Notes under the pieces: generated by a model
The model's input: only the letters and a program-made list of their open reading frames with translations
Told to the model about the DNA's origin: nothing
The model's database searches: none
NCBI GenBank assembly: GCA_031213475.1
Contig: JARUPZ010000002.1
Coordinates: 16,084,738-16,148,737, forward strand
Length of the DNA: 64,000 nt
Direction of reading: 5' to 3'
Source of the DNA: Nereocystis luetkeana
Taxonomy: Eukaryota > Sar > Phaeophyceae > Laminariales > Laminariaceae
Shown here: positions 11,051 to 22,413 of the stretch, in pieces
Layout: each line of letters opens with the position of its first letter
Numbering within the stretch: the first letter of the stretch is position 1
Program-made: the position numbers and the translations under genes

Positions 11051-13042
11051 TTATTTCGGGGTAGGCGTTTCTGAGTGATCAACGTCGAAGCTAATACTAC
11101 AAATACATCAATTATCGGATGGCAAACGCAACAACAATAAAAAAGAAAAACATAGATAGGTAGATACGTGCTGCAGCTGTCGCTAGGATCTCGCGCAGGC
11201 AGGAAGAAATTTATTACTTACTGTCGTCAACGTGCGTGCGTGCGTTCATTGGCGCAAGGTGCTTACGTCGTGTATGTCAGATTTGGTCGTACACGAGCAG
11301 ATGATGTTATTACGGGGGACCATAGTTAATGGGACCTATGGTATACATAAAAACTTATATATTTCACCATTTTTACTAACAATATTTGGTCCTATTAACT
11401 ATGGTCCCCCGTAATAGTCGTAGATTTCGCCGGTCGTGAATCCCCTTTAAAATCCAGTAAAATCAGGCTTCAGCCAGCTCGAAAGGGGGGGCCCTCACCC
11501 TTAAGGCACCGCGGTGCAATGTAATACTTTAGGAAACTCGGATTTATTTGTGTACTTTGTTTTCGTTCACACCGGTAACGACGTATCTGTACAGTGTATC
11601 GTCAGCTTCAGGTAATAATAACGACGACGGCGGGAGCATCTGTGTCTACTGTATGAGCCGCCGTCGAGTACCACAATTTGGTCGCAGCACGTCGCCTGTA
11701 TCTTTCGGCCATTCCGGTCCGGGTTCTCCATCATAATAACCACTGTATGGCAACCATCAGAACTACCGTATGTATGCGTAACCTACGGTCATCCATTCAT
11801 CCGTTGAGAGAAAAACGTATCCGAAGCATCCAATACCATGCGTCTCCAAACGTACATAGCACCACGTAGCTGGTATAGAGTAGTGCGCCAATGCGTTCGT
11901 CGCTTTCGGCGAGGTGCTCCTCGCTCCTCTCGAGCGGCGGGATCAAGCGGAGTCATGCCATAGGGCCGTAGAGGGGGGTATGTGCTGTACCTTTTTTTTT
12001 TTGCATGTTTGTCGCGGTAGAGAGGGGGTATATATGATGCATATTGCTTTTTTCGTCAGGTTTCTTGCGTACGACGAGCTCTCTAAAACCGCATCCCAAA
12101 GCGGACTCTCTTTTGCGATTACGGAAATCGTTCGCGCGCGCCGAAAAAACAACCAGCAAAACTCTGTAGTACGAAGTACCAGGTAGCACACAACGGGGTT
12201 GCCAACAAGGATACTGATAGTATTATAATCCGGGGGAGTCACTGGCATATATCCTTGACAAGGAAATACATATAGAATACGCGCGAACGGCTTCTCATAA
12301 ATTTGGAAATTCAGTAAAAATATGATATAGACGAGACATATTACGCAGCTTGCAAAGTTGAGTACCCACTATATAATCAGTCAAACTCACAGCTGACGTA
12401 TTTCCTAATTTTATAAAATATTATTATTACGGGGGGGCATAGTTAACAGGACCAAATATTGTTAGTAAAAATGGTTAAACATATACCAGGTAGGTTTTTA
12501 TGTATACCATAGGTCCTGTTAACTATGGTCCCCCGTAATAGGTGGATTTGCAAATATAGTGTTGGGGCACATAGACCCGCAAATGAGGAGGGAAGCCTTC
12601 GAGGTCAGTCAGAAACAATTGGGGGCCCAAGAGTATTCCCATCTACGGCACTGTAGAGGCATACCCGCACCGTAGACGGATACCGCACTGTAGAGGCATA
12701 CCACACTGTAGAGGCTTCGCTCGGCGCATTTTCTATCTCGTCCTACCCCGGTCAGGATCAGCCCAAGACCCAAGACTGACAAAAACGTATCGAAAACCCT
12801 CACGCCCCCTCCCCTCCCCGCCCCGTTCCCACTCCCCCCCCCCCCCCCCCCCCCCCTCCTCCTGCTGCCTCCTTTGTTATTTACTCTTCGCCGTTGCTCC
12901 TTGCTCAACGCATCACGCTCCATCCACGTGCGTGGCGTAGTCTGGGCGGAGTTTTGGATGCTCCGTCACCCACGAAACGAAACATTTGTTTTTTTTCAAG
13001 TGCGACCATATTTTCGTGCTGCTCTTCTGCTCCCCGGAGTAG
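8613..13042 (+). CDS. DYNLL: Dynein light chain, LC8 family
   Basis: Exons 9217-9279, 10556-10711 and 12941-13042 (stop TAG) join in phase 0 at every junction. A further exon, 8613-8645 (MDGTPTRLLNE, donor GAG|GTGAGT), also joins in phase 0, giving 117 aa; without it, translation starts at 9220 and gives 105 aa. The core is unmistakably LC8: KYDIEKDIATDVKKHFDEE, then GSWHCV, then SGRSFGCSVTHETKH, then a hydrophobic strand ending VLLFCSPE. Human LC8 aligns residue for residue, with IVGRNFGSYVTHETKH at the same place. LC8 is a homodimeric hub that holds dynein intermediate chains and many other partners; longer versions occur in flagellar outer-arm dynein. Introns are 571, 1,276 and 2,229 bp and carry four MITEs and a TTC array. 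The last acceptor (GTAG) is preceded by a C24 run. The first exon is the least certain part. Confidence 0.88.
9028..9134 (+). mobile_element. MITE, copy 2
   Basis: Same family as copy 1. Both arms carry the AGTTAATAGG version. It lies in intron 1 of the LC8 gene, ending about 80 bp before the acceptor. Confidence 0.85.
9891..10019 (+). mobile_element. MITE, copy 3
   Basis: Full-length and diverged, with small internal insertions, one containing CCTGGTATA. It lies in intron 2 of the LC8 gene. Confidence 0.8.
10794..11053. repeat. (TTC)n microsatellite, ~260 bp
   Basis: Nearly pure TTC/CTT with TTTTTC and TCC interruptions, 80 bp after the exon 3 donor of the LC8 gene. It creates long artefactual Phe, Ser, Leu or Lys frames. 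The polypurine/polypyrimidine tract could form triplex DNA; that is inference. Confidence 0.95.
11308..11416 (+). mobile_element. MITE, copy 4
   Basis: Intact ends TATTACGGGGGACC and GGTCCCCCGTAATA. The arms are TTAATGGG / CCTATTAA, one substitution from symmetric. Intron 3 of the LC8 gene. Confidence 0.88.
12425..12540 (-). mobile_element. MITE, copy 5
   Basis: Arms carry the TTAACAGG / CCTGTTAA version on both sides. The interior contains an extra TACCAGGTAGG. Intron 3 of the LC8 gene, about 400 bp before the last exon. Confidence 0.87.
12641..12716. repeat. Short tandem repeat, CGCACTGTAGAGGCATAC-type
   Basis: Four diverged units of about 18-20 bp. The core CCGCACTGTAGAGG recurs in the 98-bp tandem repeat at 21451-21650. 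Confidence 0.7.
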
Positions 13043-13680
13043 CGGGGTATGTAGCACGCGAGGCATCCCGACCTCAGCGCGTGGCTCGGCTTCACAAAGC
13101 TCGGAGACCGTGGACGCCCCCCCCCCCCCCCCCCCCCCCCCCCAACCGACCCCGGAACTGCCTCAAGCAAGGCGATCTCATCTTCATCTTCTTGGTGTAT
13201 AGAATGGATGTAGCGGTGAGACCAAGAACAGCAAGTGAAATGGTCAGGGGGCGATACCGCGCGAACCGGAGCCGAACGATTTTAGGAAGCAGAAGAAGGA
13301 TATCCGTTCCTGTTTTTTTTTCGGGGGGGGGGGGGGCCTAGTGGGCATTGCATTGGCCGACTATCGCCGCTGCGTATGCTTAGAATTGTAGCACGACTGG
13401 TATATGCGGAGGGTGATAGGCGGTCGGGAGGAGAGGAGTCGCATTGTTGGTGATTTCGGTGCTGTCGGGTCCTCGGTGGTGGTGATGGTGTAGGCTATTT
13501 TGCTCACCAAGTGCTTGTGGGGAAAATGATGGTCGATGCTGCTTGCGATGAGCGAGAGGCGGGAGCATTGTGTTGGTGAATCCAGGAACGGTGGTATCCA
13601 CGGAGCGTTAATGTGCACGGAAGGAGCCATTTATGCGTTTGAGCAGGGGAGAGGGGGCGGGGGCGGCGGCGGGGGGGGGG

Positions 13681-13905
13681 TGTACTCGATATCATGCATG
13701 GCCGCAGTCGTGTGTTTGAACTCGGACCCTCGCTTCCCTACAATGTCGGGATGGAGCACGTCGGGTTCCGACCGAACAGGCAGGCATTTCTCGCTTGCAC
13801 CAAGCGCAAAGCTAGACGGGGGGTGTTCGGCGAGTCCCATGAGGGGTGAGCTGCATCCTGCTAAGAACCAGTAGCGGGGCGGAGTTGCATATGGACGACA
13901 GCTTA
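13681..13905 (-). mobile_element. LINE-tail family R1, copy C
   Basis: Longest match to 3372-3612, with the blocks CATGCATGGCCGCAGTCGTG, CCCTACAATGTCGGGATG, GTGTTCGGCGAGTCCCATGA and GCTGCATCCTGCTAAGAACC. Its 3' edge abuts the G run at 13669-13680. A run of about 48 bases, nearly all G, follows at 13915-13963. Confidence 0.65.
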
Positions 13906-14261
13906 AAAGCGTCAGGGGGGGGGGGCGGGGGGGGGGGGGGGGGGGGGGGGGCGGGGGGGGCGTCATAGTGTACAAATATCAGGGGTAGTGTTCGTTGCGG
14001 CTGTTTGGTATATGTGTGGGTTGACTTATCCGAGCACGAAGCGTTTCCCGGCAACTGAGGAAAACATTTTTTCTTCGGAGAACAATTGGCTAGAAGAGAG
14101 CCGAGAATGTGTATGTGTGCTCCGGAGCTAACAACGTTGCTATCGTTCGTTGTTAGCCTCGGCTGGTGGGTGGTCGCGGCAGATGCATACGCGAGGGGCA
14201 CGTTTGTTTACAAAGCAAAAGATCTCCAGAAAAGGCAGCAAGACAAGTTATATTATGACTT

Positions 14262-14385
14262 CTTTTTTTTTTATGCCATCCCTTTTACTTTCCAGCCCAA
14301 CTCGTAGGGAGGTTTTGCCCTCAGCGATCTTCTAGACTAGCCGTGATGGTCACAGGTGTCGTCCCCTCTTCCCCCCCGGTACGTG
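14262..14385 (+). repeat. Dispersed repeat R3, copy 1
   Basis: About 120 bp shared with 25612-25735, including ACTTTCCAGCYYAACTCGTAGG, GAGGTTTT, CCCTC and CACAGGTGTC. Both copies begin after a T run. The class is unknown. Confidence 0.6.
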
Positions 14386-14514
14386 CCTTTAGGTTTTGTC
14401 GCGCATAGGGTTCAGCATTCCCACTGCTCGTCGATTTTCATCGAATGTAGCTAACTCACGCTTTCGCGCTTTCCGCCTATCAATTTCTTTATGCAAGAAA
14501 AAGTCCCTTCGAGC

Positions 14515-14592
14515 ATGCACTCGGTGAGACTTGAACCCACGGAATCGATCTTGATAGGCGCGCGGACCAACCTACCAAGCCATCGGGGACGC
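14515..14592 (-). other. tRNA-like sequence / SINE head
   Basis: On the minus strand an A-box-like TGGCTTGGTAGG is followed about 45 bp later by a B box, GGTTCAAGTCT, in a folded T arm (GTGGG/CTCAC). The would-be acceptor stem (GTCCCCG against CGAGTGC) does not pair, so this is not a functional tRNA. A tRNA pseudogene or SINE promoter head is more likely. Confidence 0.5.
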
Positions 14593-14599
14593 CGGTATG

Positions 14600-16009
14600 G
14601 GGTGATTCCATTCTGAAGAAAAAAAAAGGAGAAAAATGAAAACCAAAATCGCCCGAGAAAACACCTCACATAGACCCATGCCAGTGGAAACGCAAAGTTT
14701 CCGTTAAAACTTTGCATTCTGAAGATAGCCGCCATAATTTTTCAGGCACAGCTTGCTATGAGCACGATTCTTCAAACCGAAAGTTGCGAAGTTTTGGAAA
14801 ACCCCGAACGAAACAATTCTGGAGCCGATGCTGGGCCAAGATCGGCTTCAGGAAAGCTCAGGCGGATGTTTAGCTGGAAGCGGTGAGATTCTGCGTCCGT
14901 GACAGACATCGATCGGCAAACCAAGGACTGCGTCATGACCTCTGAACGGAGTGCGCTCGTTAGGGGCTCCGGCCCATCCTAGGTTCACCATGTTTACGCA
15001 ATGGCCGGTCATATGTGGCGGGCGCTGGGCAGGCGTATGATGAAAACAATCGGCCGCTGGTGTGCACAAAACTGATGACGAAGTTTCTCGATCCGTCTCG
15101 AACGGCAAAGAATAGTTTTTTTTCAGGTTTGGGAGAAGACCGTAGGACATCGCCGACAATTTCTCGCCACCTAGACCATGGATCCACCTGATATTTTCGA
15201 GTCGGTCATCTATACTCGTTGACCTTGCCCGGCACCAAGCGGGTTTGCCGTGGGACGAGCCTATGTTGATCGAGATCGAAGGTCTATCGTCACACGAGCT
15301 GTTTTTTATCGGCGTGTTGATAATTTGCAACGAGAAAAAACAAGTTGCGCCGCCTGCAGCCGTTTGGAAAAGAAGAAGAAACAAAAAAATATTTCCCCTT
15401 TTTTTCCCACAGCGGCGGTACGAGGATATCTCCTGCTGTTTCTTGAAGACTTTTTTTTTTCAAAGAAAACTCACGCCAGACTTCGGGTTCCCAATGTCAT
15501 AGGTCTTGTAGTACCGTAAATTGGGATCGATCACGAGGCTTTATTCAACGAGCGTGTGAGCTCGTGAGAGGGAGCAGCCGCCCAATAAAATGCGTGCATT
15601 GTGCACGTGTGGCGATTCCCACTGCTCAAAGTAAGAGTACATGAACGCTGTTATCACCGGGGCCTCGATCGAGGCAGCATCTCCAACAATGCGATCAATT
15701 CCAGCGCATTGCGTACGCACCGCATGTTGATGATTCATCAGCTCTCTCTCTCTCTCTCTCTCTCGCTACCTTCGCTGTGCGACCTGGCTATCCCCCGCTC
15801 TACCGATTCCAACCCTGTCCTTCCAGCTCCGCCGCCTGCTGAGTCAGGGTTTCTACAAGGCCCGCGGTGTCCCGTATCAGCTGGTGCAGGTCTCGACACG
15901 TCTCCGCCGCGCTGGGTCGGCCTTTCATGATGAGCTTGCCGGGCTCTTCCTTCTTTTGTTTTTCCTTGATCATAACGACACGAGAGGCGGCGTGTTTGTA
16001 CAGGTTCGG
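14600..16009. other. No recognised gene
   Basis: A minus-strand frame spans 14848-15384 (about 178 aa, from a non-ATG start). Its composition is mixed and I recognise no domain. A (CT)n run lies at 15741-15763. No splice-supported gene was found. Confidence 0.35.
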
Positions 16010-17230
16010 GGGGGGGGGCGGTGGGGCGGTGGGGCGGTGGGGGGGGGGAGGGGGGCGGGCGCACTCATTTGTTGCTTGTCTTTGTCATTTGACCATTGAC
16101 CACGCATCCCTTTCGAGACGGAGCACCGTTCCTACTCCTATTAGAGACACTTCCAACAGTTGGGCGCTCATTACGTTGTTTCTGTATATTACATAGAAAC
16201 GTTTTTCTAATCTTATGCCTTTCCTGTTTCGCCCCCTGTGGCCATCATCTATCTCCTAGGATAGCGATCGCTTTCTCGCTGCTATCTAGTGTATCAAAGT
16301 CCTCCGTGTCACATTCGTCTATTTAGTTCACCTCCTCTTCTATCACATCCCGTTCCCCCTTGTACATTTCGCATTCTCCTACTATACTTTGTGAGTTCTA
16401 CTCCCTATTGCTTTGCCACACGGGCACAATCTATGTGTCTACTTCCTCCTCCTCCCGGCTAATGGTGCACCTCTTTCTTCTTTCTGGCAGGTCCATGTCC
16501 CCTACACGGAACCGCAGTTTCAGCGTTTTCACAAAGTCCGCTGGGCCGTGCAAATAAATACGTTTTCATGCCTATCCCTTCGCCTAATCCCCCGTATATC
16601 TCTCAGCGTTTCTCCGATTTCACCTTGTTTCTTGGCGCCAGCCCTACCTTTCTTTTTATCCTTCCTTCTACTTCTGTCTTGTACCTATCAAACTTCTCTG
16701 CGGACAGTAGGTCTTCTTGGATCCCTCCCATTCATAATTCCTTCCGATACTTCCTCTCCTCAACTGCGCTGACCCACCTTATCCCAGCTCGCCCTTTTGT
16801 TACTTCCTCCCATAGAGCTCTATCAACGATGGCTGACAACTTTTTTTTTTTTCGGCATGTTACTTGCTTTGTATTGGCATTTCAACTTTCTCGCTTCTCT
16901 ATTTGTCTCGAGCGGGTACGTTCCCAGTTCTGCTGCCCTTGACGCTGTATTACTAGACGTACCTGAGCATCTTGGGTTTTTTTTTTTTTTTAGCTGTCAT
17001 TATCTGTACTGTTTCCGACTGTGATACGAACTTCGATTCTTCATACTGTATCGGGGGCCTTCTGTACGTCTAGAAATAAACAGTACGCTGTTAGCTCCGC
17101 GTCTCTCCCGCCTTGGATTATCTCGCCTAACGTGTAGACATGGTCGACGCAGCTACGGTTTGGCCTAAACCCTGCTTGCCCTTCGCTTATTTAGTCTCCC
17201 TTCTCGATCGTTGTTCCCATCCTATCGTTC
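16010..17230 (-). mobile_element. LINE (non-LTR retrotransposon) remnant
   Basis: Minus-strand frames near 17220-17040 read NDRMGTTIEKGD, a stop, then ISEGQAGFRPNRSCVDHV and CLFLDVQKAPDTV. These are the fingers/palm blocks of a LINE reverse transcriptase (the family has FLDxxKAFD). Lower down (about 16930-16730) comes the post-RT region LKCQYKASNMPKKKLSAIVD and WEEVTKGRAGIRW. Then (about 16450-16240) comes a Cys/His tail with CGKAIGSRTHIVGECEMYK and EKAIAILGDRWWPQ. The catalytic Y-x-D-D block is missing, so a deletion removed the active site, and there are several stops and frame changes. The 3' end is AATGAGTGCGCCCGCC next to a G/C-rich run. The 5' end at about 17230 directly abuts another copy's 3' end. 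Confidence 0.85.
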
Positions 17231-17382
17231 ACGTTGTACTCATTTGTTGCTTGCCCTTTGTCATTTGATCATCGGCCACGCATCCCTTTCGAGATGGAGC
17301 GCCATTGCTACGTACTCCCAACAAAGACATCATCAATTGTTTTTTGGCAGTCATCACGTATTTCCCATATATTACAGCCGGG
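17229..17382 (-). mobile_element. LINE 3' tail, second copy
   Basis: Matches 16062-16195 with about 20% divergence and ends in ACAAATGAGTACAACG. It sits head-to-tail upstream of the larger remnant. Unlike the others it is not followed by a C tract. Confidence 0.7.
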
Positions 17383-17639
17383 GTGGGGGGTGGGGGAGGT
17401 GTAGTTGGAGAGTGGGGTGCCGTCGCGTGGTGAGCAATGTTTTTTGTTACAGTAGAAGGGAATATGAATACATTCACACCTGTTGGCCTATTTTGTTTTT
17501 AGTCACCACGTTGGTCACGTGTGATATAGTATCCCCTCTCCCTTGTTGCGACATTATGGTTTGTAGCAATCGTCCCCTCATCATACCTGGCAGGCGTTAT
17601 CGCCTGATTTTCTGATGAGCACCTCGTCCCTTCGTTTAG

Positions 17640-19040
17640 AAGACGTCTATCTGGCGAGGCAAGCAGCAACTAATACAAGAGCACACTACATCTATGAGAG
17701 ACCAGAGCGGAACCAAAGGCATCAACCTGCTAGCAGCAGCCGGTCCCTAGGTCCACACTACCTTACACTTTACACGTGACTAAACTAGCCCAACATTTTT
17801 TCGGGGAATGTGTTTTAAGTGATCAACGCCGAAGCTAACCATGCTGCCTGCACATGGTCGGATGGCGAACGCAATACAAGTATCGATGCTATTAATAACA
17901 CGAAGCAGTACATCGCAGTCATGTTCATTGTTTCGAGTGAACAAAAAATGCTAACTTTTGGAGGGGCGCGAGGCACAGTCACTCGATCTCGTCAGCATTG
18001 CTTGTGGTCTCCGGGGCGAAAGGAACCCCTGTGAGACACGCGCCACTCAAAGCAGCCCAACACGTGACGGACGCATGCTACCAACGGTAGTAGGGGTACA
18101 GTGGTAGCACCTAGAGTTTCTCAGGCTTCCTCACTTTTGGACATCTACGAATAGCATCTCAGAACAATAAAAACTCAGCTTTTGTTTTTGAAAAAAAAAA
18201 AAAGTACGGACAAGCCAATGAGAAGCCCCTCTTTCGCCTAGGTATGCGACGAAATACATACAAATCATATAAACCATACAAATCATACAAACCATACGTA
18301 TAATACAAATCATACAAACAATCGAGCTGTTCACTGGTCGGCCGGATCAGGATCGGGTCGGGTCGGGTCGGGTCGGGTCTGGCCAGGAGGTCTTCAAAAT
18401 CTCACGTGTCGGGTCGGTGTCCGATTGGGTGACCCGACCCGACCCGACCCGGCCTGACCCGACCCGACCCGACCCGATCCGATCCGACCCGACCCGACCC
18501 GACCCGACACGACCCGACCCGACCCGACCCGACCCGACCCGACCCGACCCGACCCGACCCGCGAATTTTGACCCGACCCGTGAACAGCCGGTGGGTAGCT
18601 CTTCAGCCCCGGCAGCCAGACAACAGTTTGTCCAAAAGTGCTACTACCGATAGTAGTAAGTACAGCAGTATCCCCTATTGATGGTTCCCTCCAAAACAAG
18701 GGCGGGAAGCGTGGCGTGCTACTGCTGCAAGCGGAACTCCTGTGACCCTTTTCATACTGCAGTGCACAGTCACATGAGGCGTTCTACGATAGGGGTTCAC
18801 CCTGAATTTTCTGAGGCTCCTCTCTCAAGGAGCTACATATACCTCACCCGAAAAATGACTTCAGCAAAAACCAAATTGCTTCCCGCGATGACTAATTTCA
18901 TGGCCCAAGTGTACGAAAACGTCATTTTTGGAGGCTTGGTTGGGATTTCGACGAGTTTAGGCTTACAAACCCTATCATTCAGAAAATATTTCCCCGGAAA
19001 TGTGCTGCCTCTATGTCAGAACGTGTTACACGCAGAAAAT
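17640..19040. other. No recognised gene; simple repeats
   Basis: Contains an imperfect ACCATACAAATCAT series at 18260-18320 and the GGGTC/GACCC arrays. The frame from 18678 has no recognisable domain and runs into MITE copy 6. Confidence 0.4.
18352..18562. repeat. Opposed GGGTC and GACCC pentanucleotide arrays
   Basis: About five GGGTC units (18352-18380) are followed after 50 bp by about 25 GACCC units (18431-18562). The arrays are complementary, so a large hairpin is possible. The G-rich strand has the GGG-N2-GGG pattern of a G-quadruplex. Confidence 0.9.
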
Positions 19041-19047
19041 CTAATTC

Positions 19048-19148
19048 TATTACGGGGGACCATAGTAAATAGGACCTATGGTGAATACGAAAACCTACCT
19101 GGTATATATTTACGTATTTTTACTAACAATATTTGGTCCTATTCACTG
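19048..19148 (+). mobile_element. MITE, copy 6 (right end lost)
   Basis: The left end TATTACGGGGGACCATAGTA is intact. The right arm degenerates after GGTCCTATTCACT and the GGTCCCCCGTAATA end is missing. Confidence 0.8.
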
Positions 19149-20477
19149 CTTCCTCCCTCCCGACGACGTGATTACAGTCCTGAAAGGGGGCGATTGTAAG
19201 CTTCACTCGGCGGCAGAAACACAACACACTAATTTTACCGGCGGCCGAAACCGTTGTTGATTATTTTTTATCTGCAGACCCCTGACGGAAACGACAAACC
19301 AAGCGGCGCCACTAGCCTCCACAGGGACAGCAAGCGCTATGCCTTGGGAGTGAAACCGGACATAATGGCAATGAGACGCACCCCACGGCCCGACGAGGGG
19401 GTTTGCACTCTCGGGGCTCAATATTTTCTGCCCGGTCGGGCTCCTCTCGCGTGAGCAACTGCTGTTAGACCGATTTTTAGTGTGACAGTTTTACTCGTAA
19501 ATTTGTTTTTTTTGTGGGACTAGGTACTGCTTGTAGCGCGTGGAAACGGTAGTCGGGGTGCGTGAAACAACACATCTCTTCGGAGTTTCTTGCTTCCGGT
19601 GAAAAATATTGAGATCTCTTGACGTGAGAGGAGACCTCACAGAATAAGGCACCACCCCTACTAGGGCATTGCTCATACAATAAGCCGCCACCCCCTACAA
19701 GGGCACTTGTCCATAGCATATCGAGCGCGATTCTTCTGTGTTGGAACAAGCGCTTTCGCGGGCACGGTTGTTGTTGTTGCTGTGGAGCGCGCCGACTACG
19801 GAGGGGAAATTTAGTTTTTTTTTGGATGTCATACCGAGCAAAACCAAGAGAAAAATGATCGTCGCAAAATGTGGCAATTAACACGGTATGTTCCGAGCAT
19901 GCTGCCGCCGTGAACCCCCCCCCCCCCCCCCCCGCCCCCCCCGAAAAAAAACAACAACTCAAACCTGAGTTCTCCTCTTTCAAAACACCTTTATATTCGA
20001 TCCCACCTTCTTGAAAAAATAGGCTTGAAAATAGTGTCGGATTTCATTTTTTTCAGTACGTACGTGCGTAGTGTAATGGTGAGTTTGACATCCCGTCCAG
20101 CTATTTATTTTCACGGGCGAGGGGTAAGACAAACTTCGAACGGGTTGAGCTTGTTTTTCTTTCTGCACGAGCGTCATACATCCAGCCCAGATATCCATAT
20201 ATACAAAGTACCACCCTGAGCGTAAATGTAAGGACCGTTGGGTACTTATGTTAATATATATACGCTGCTTATAGTGCAGTCCATAGTGGTATGTATCCCA
20301 GCGGATACAAGAGTATGTGTGGGGGGGGGGGGGGTGCGGTATGATGCCGTGATTCACACGCGAAGAAAAACAGAAGCGGCCCGAAATCGCTGACGTAATT
20401 ATATGTCTCATTTTCTCCTATTATTGTTGTTCGTGAAAAAAAAAAGAGACATAAGGAACGAAAAAGGGTATATATAC

Positions 20478-22352
20478 CTTGAGCAGCGATGCGGACGAAG
20501 TGGGTCTCGCTTTGTTGCTTTTTCCGACCGCACCGTCTCGACTGCGCAGCGAGGGCTCCTTCTTCAGCCTGTCGAAGTTAGCGTGGGGGGGGGGGTTCCG
20601 GAGGCAGGTGTCCTCGTTGGGCTTGAGGCAAAGAAAGGAGGGTGGCGCACTCCTATCCCTTTGTGTGTTGGTCTGCGGCAATTCAGTGTTATGTTGAACC
20701 CTTTCAGTTTTGCAGTCCCCTATTTTTTCCCCTACTCGGGACTGCCCTACTATGAAGATCAAGAGCAGTATCGTTTCTCGTGTTCGTTGCTCTGCTTGCT
20801 CGCCGGATGATAGCCGAGCGAAGGGGCGATACGATCGTCATCCAGGCAGACGCGATAACGCCTGCCAGGTATGATGAAGGGACACGTGCTACACGTCACA
20901 ACGCCGCGAACAGGGGAGAGGGGATTTATACCACAACGTCAGCTCAGCGTGCGCGGTGTAAGATGGCCCATCGCTTTATTCGGTTGTAGTGAGTGTGATG
21001 CGCGTCGAGGCTCTGTCTCCCTTAAAAGAGTTACCAGGTGGCATGCAGAGGTAGGTGGCACTAAAGTGACCGCGAAGTAACACCTGTGATGATCGATTGG
21101 AGAAAAAATAGATCGGAAACAAACGGCGCTAATAGCTCCTTTTTAGCAATGCACTCCCATTGTGGGGACAACGCACTTGACATTAGAGTCACATACGTGC
21201 TTCTGCACACTGCAGTGCTGAAAAAAACTGACCGTATATACGCGCGTGCGGTGCGTGTTAGGGCATGTGTGGTGGGCCGACTTTAACGCGGGGCGTTCTA
21301 TGAATAGCGCCCAATAAGCATGCTCGCCCGACTCGCGCTTCGCGCTTTTGTTGCCAGCTGCATCTGCCTGGTCGGTGAAAACCTGACGTGCTTCGTTCCG
21401 GCATTGTGGGGATGCGAGGGTCTATGGTCCATACGACTACGGCCATGCATGGCATGAGTACACCACCCCCTCCCTACCGCACTGTAGAGGGATGACTGTC
21501 TCCCCCTACTGTGACATTGCTGTCTCCCCTACCGCACTGTAACGGCATGGCATGAGTACACCACCCCCTCCCTACCGCACTGTAGAGGGATGACTCTCTC
21601 CCCCTACTGTGACATTGCTGTCTCCCCTACCGCACTGTAACGGCATGGCATGAGTACACCCCGCCCTACCGTAGCATGGGTGGGTTTCTATAGTACCTGT
21701 GTACCGGAAGAAGGCCGGGAACGTGATTTCACGCTGTACACTGAGAATCTGTCACAACTATTTATTTGCTGCCATAACTTGTAAAAAAAAAAGGGCGCGT
21801 CTCATCGTCGCCGGCGGCCGAGGGTATAAGGCACACGGGACGGCGAGCCACCCATCGTTCCATATGTGGTTGCACGGCTTCACCATGTACGTAATAATGT
21901 TTATGGGCGATCAGCGCTGGAGTTCATGCTGCACAGCTGTGTCGGACACGGCAAGCTCGACGACCATAATATAAATATAACGCATTCATGAGCAGTAGTT
22001 AACGAACCTCCGAATGATCGATACCGCATGAACGCAAAAAATGAAACGGGGCACCAGGCAATATAATACCACCACACACCATATACAGGGGTGCATGGCT
22101 CCGCAGCTCATAAAATACCTTGAAAAGTCTTCTTTCATGAAGGCTTCAATCGAGAGTACTTTGCCGCACGAGTGAAAGGTTCCTGTGGGGTCGGCGGCGG
22201 CGCCTGCTTCGTCGTCGCCTTGCCCCTTTGCCCCGCCATAATTCTCGACTTTGAGGACGTGCAGCTTTCCACGAACGCGATGCGGCAAGTACGAAAAGTT
22301 GGCGCCAATGTCCCGGCACCGTTGAGTCGCCCGTTGAATGCTCTCCAACTGT
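20478..22352 (-). CDS. Two candidate exons of an unknown gene (partial)
   Basis: Exon 22352-22119 starts after TTCCAG (polypyrimidine tract partly made of CCTG repeats) and reads QLESIQRATQRCRDIGANFS, a basic middle, then FHSCGKVLSIEAFMKEDFS. Its donor CAAG|GTATTT leaves two bases. The next candidate, 20568-20478, starts after GACAG with one base and so completes the codon. It reads LKKEPSLRSRDGAVGKSNKA and ends at AAG|GTATAT in phase 0. I recognise no family. The first exon could also be entered from the donor at 23909, which leaves the same phase, making these alternative 3' exons of the neighbouring gene. No terminal stop exon was found. Confidence 0.35.
20696..20755 (+). mobile_element. 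MITE family R5, fragment
   Basis: AACCCTTTCAGTTTTGCAGT with a following CGGGACTGCCC matches the ends of the R5 copies at 50601-50690 and 55623-55834. Confidence 0.45.
21300..21465 (+). mobile_element. LINE-tail family R1, copy D
   Basis: Contains GGGATGCGAGGGTCTATGGT and ACGACTACGGCCATGCATGG, ending GGCATGAGTACACC followed by a C-rich stretch. It is the reverse complement of copies A and C. Confidence 0.6.
21451..21655. repeat. 98-bp tandem duplication
   Basis: GGCATGAGTACACCACCCCC starts at 21451, 21549 and 21647, an exact period of 98 bp. Two full units are nearly identical; the third is cut short. The unit carries the R1 3' end and CCGCACTGTAGAGG. Confidence 0.9.
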
Positions 22353-22371
22353 CTGGAAGCAGAAGCACAGG

Positions 22372-22372
22372 C

Positions 22373-22412
<40 letters not shown>
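22372..22412. repeat. (GGCA)n microsatellite
   Basis: About ten GGCA units. On the minus strand it is a CCTG array just upstream of the candidate acceptor at 22353. Confidence 0.9.

Positions 22413-22413
<1 letters not shown>

Noticed and set aside
10430-11082. Long frames of Phe, Leu, Ser or Lys homopolymers
   Set aside because: They are translations of the TTC microsatellite; only 10556-10711 within them is a real exon (LC8).
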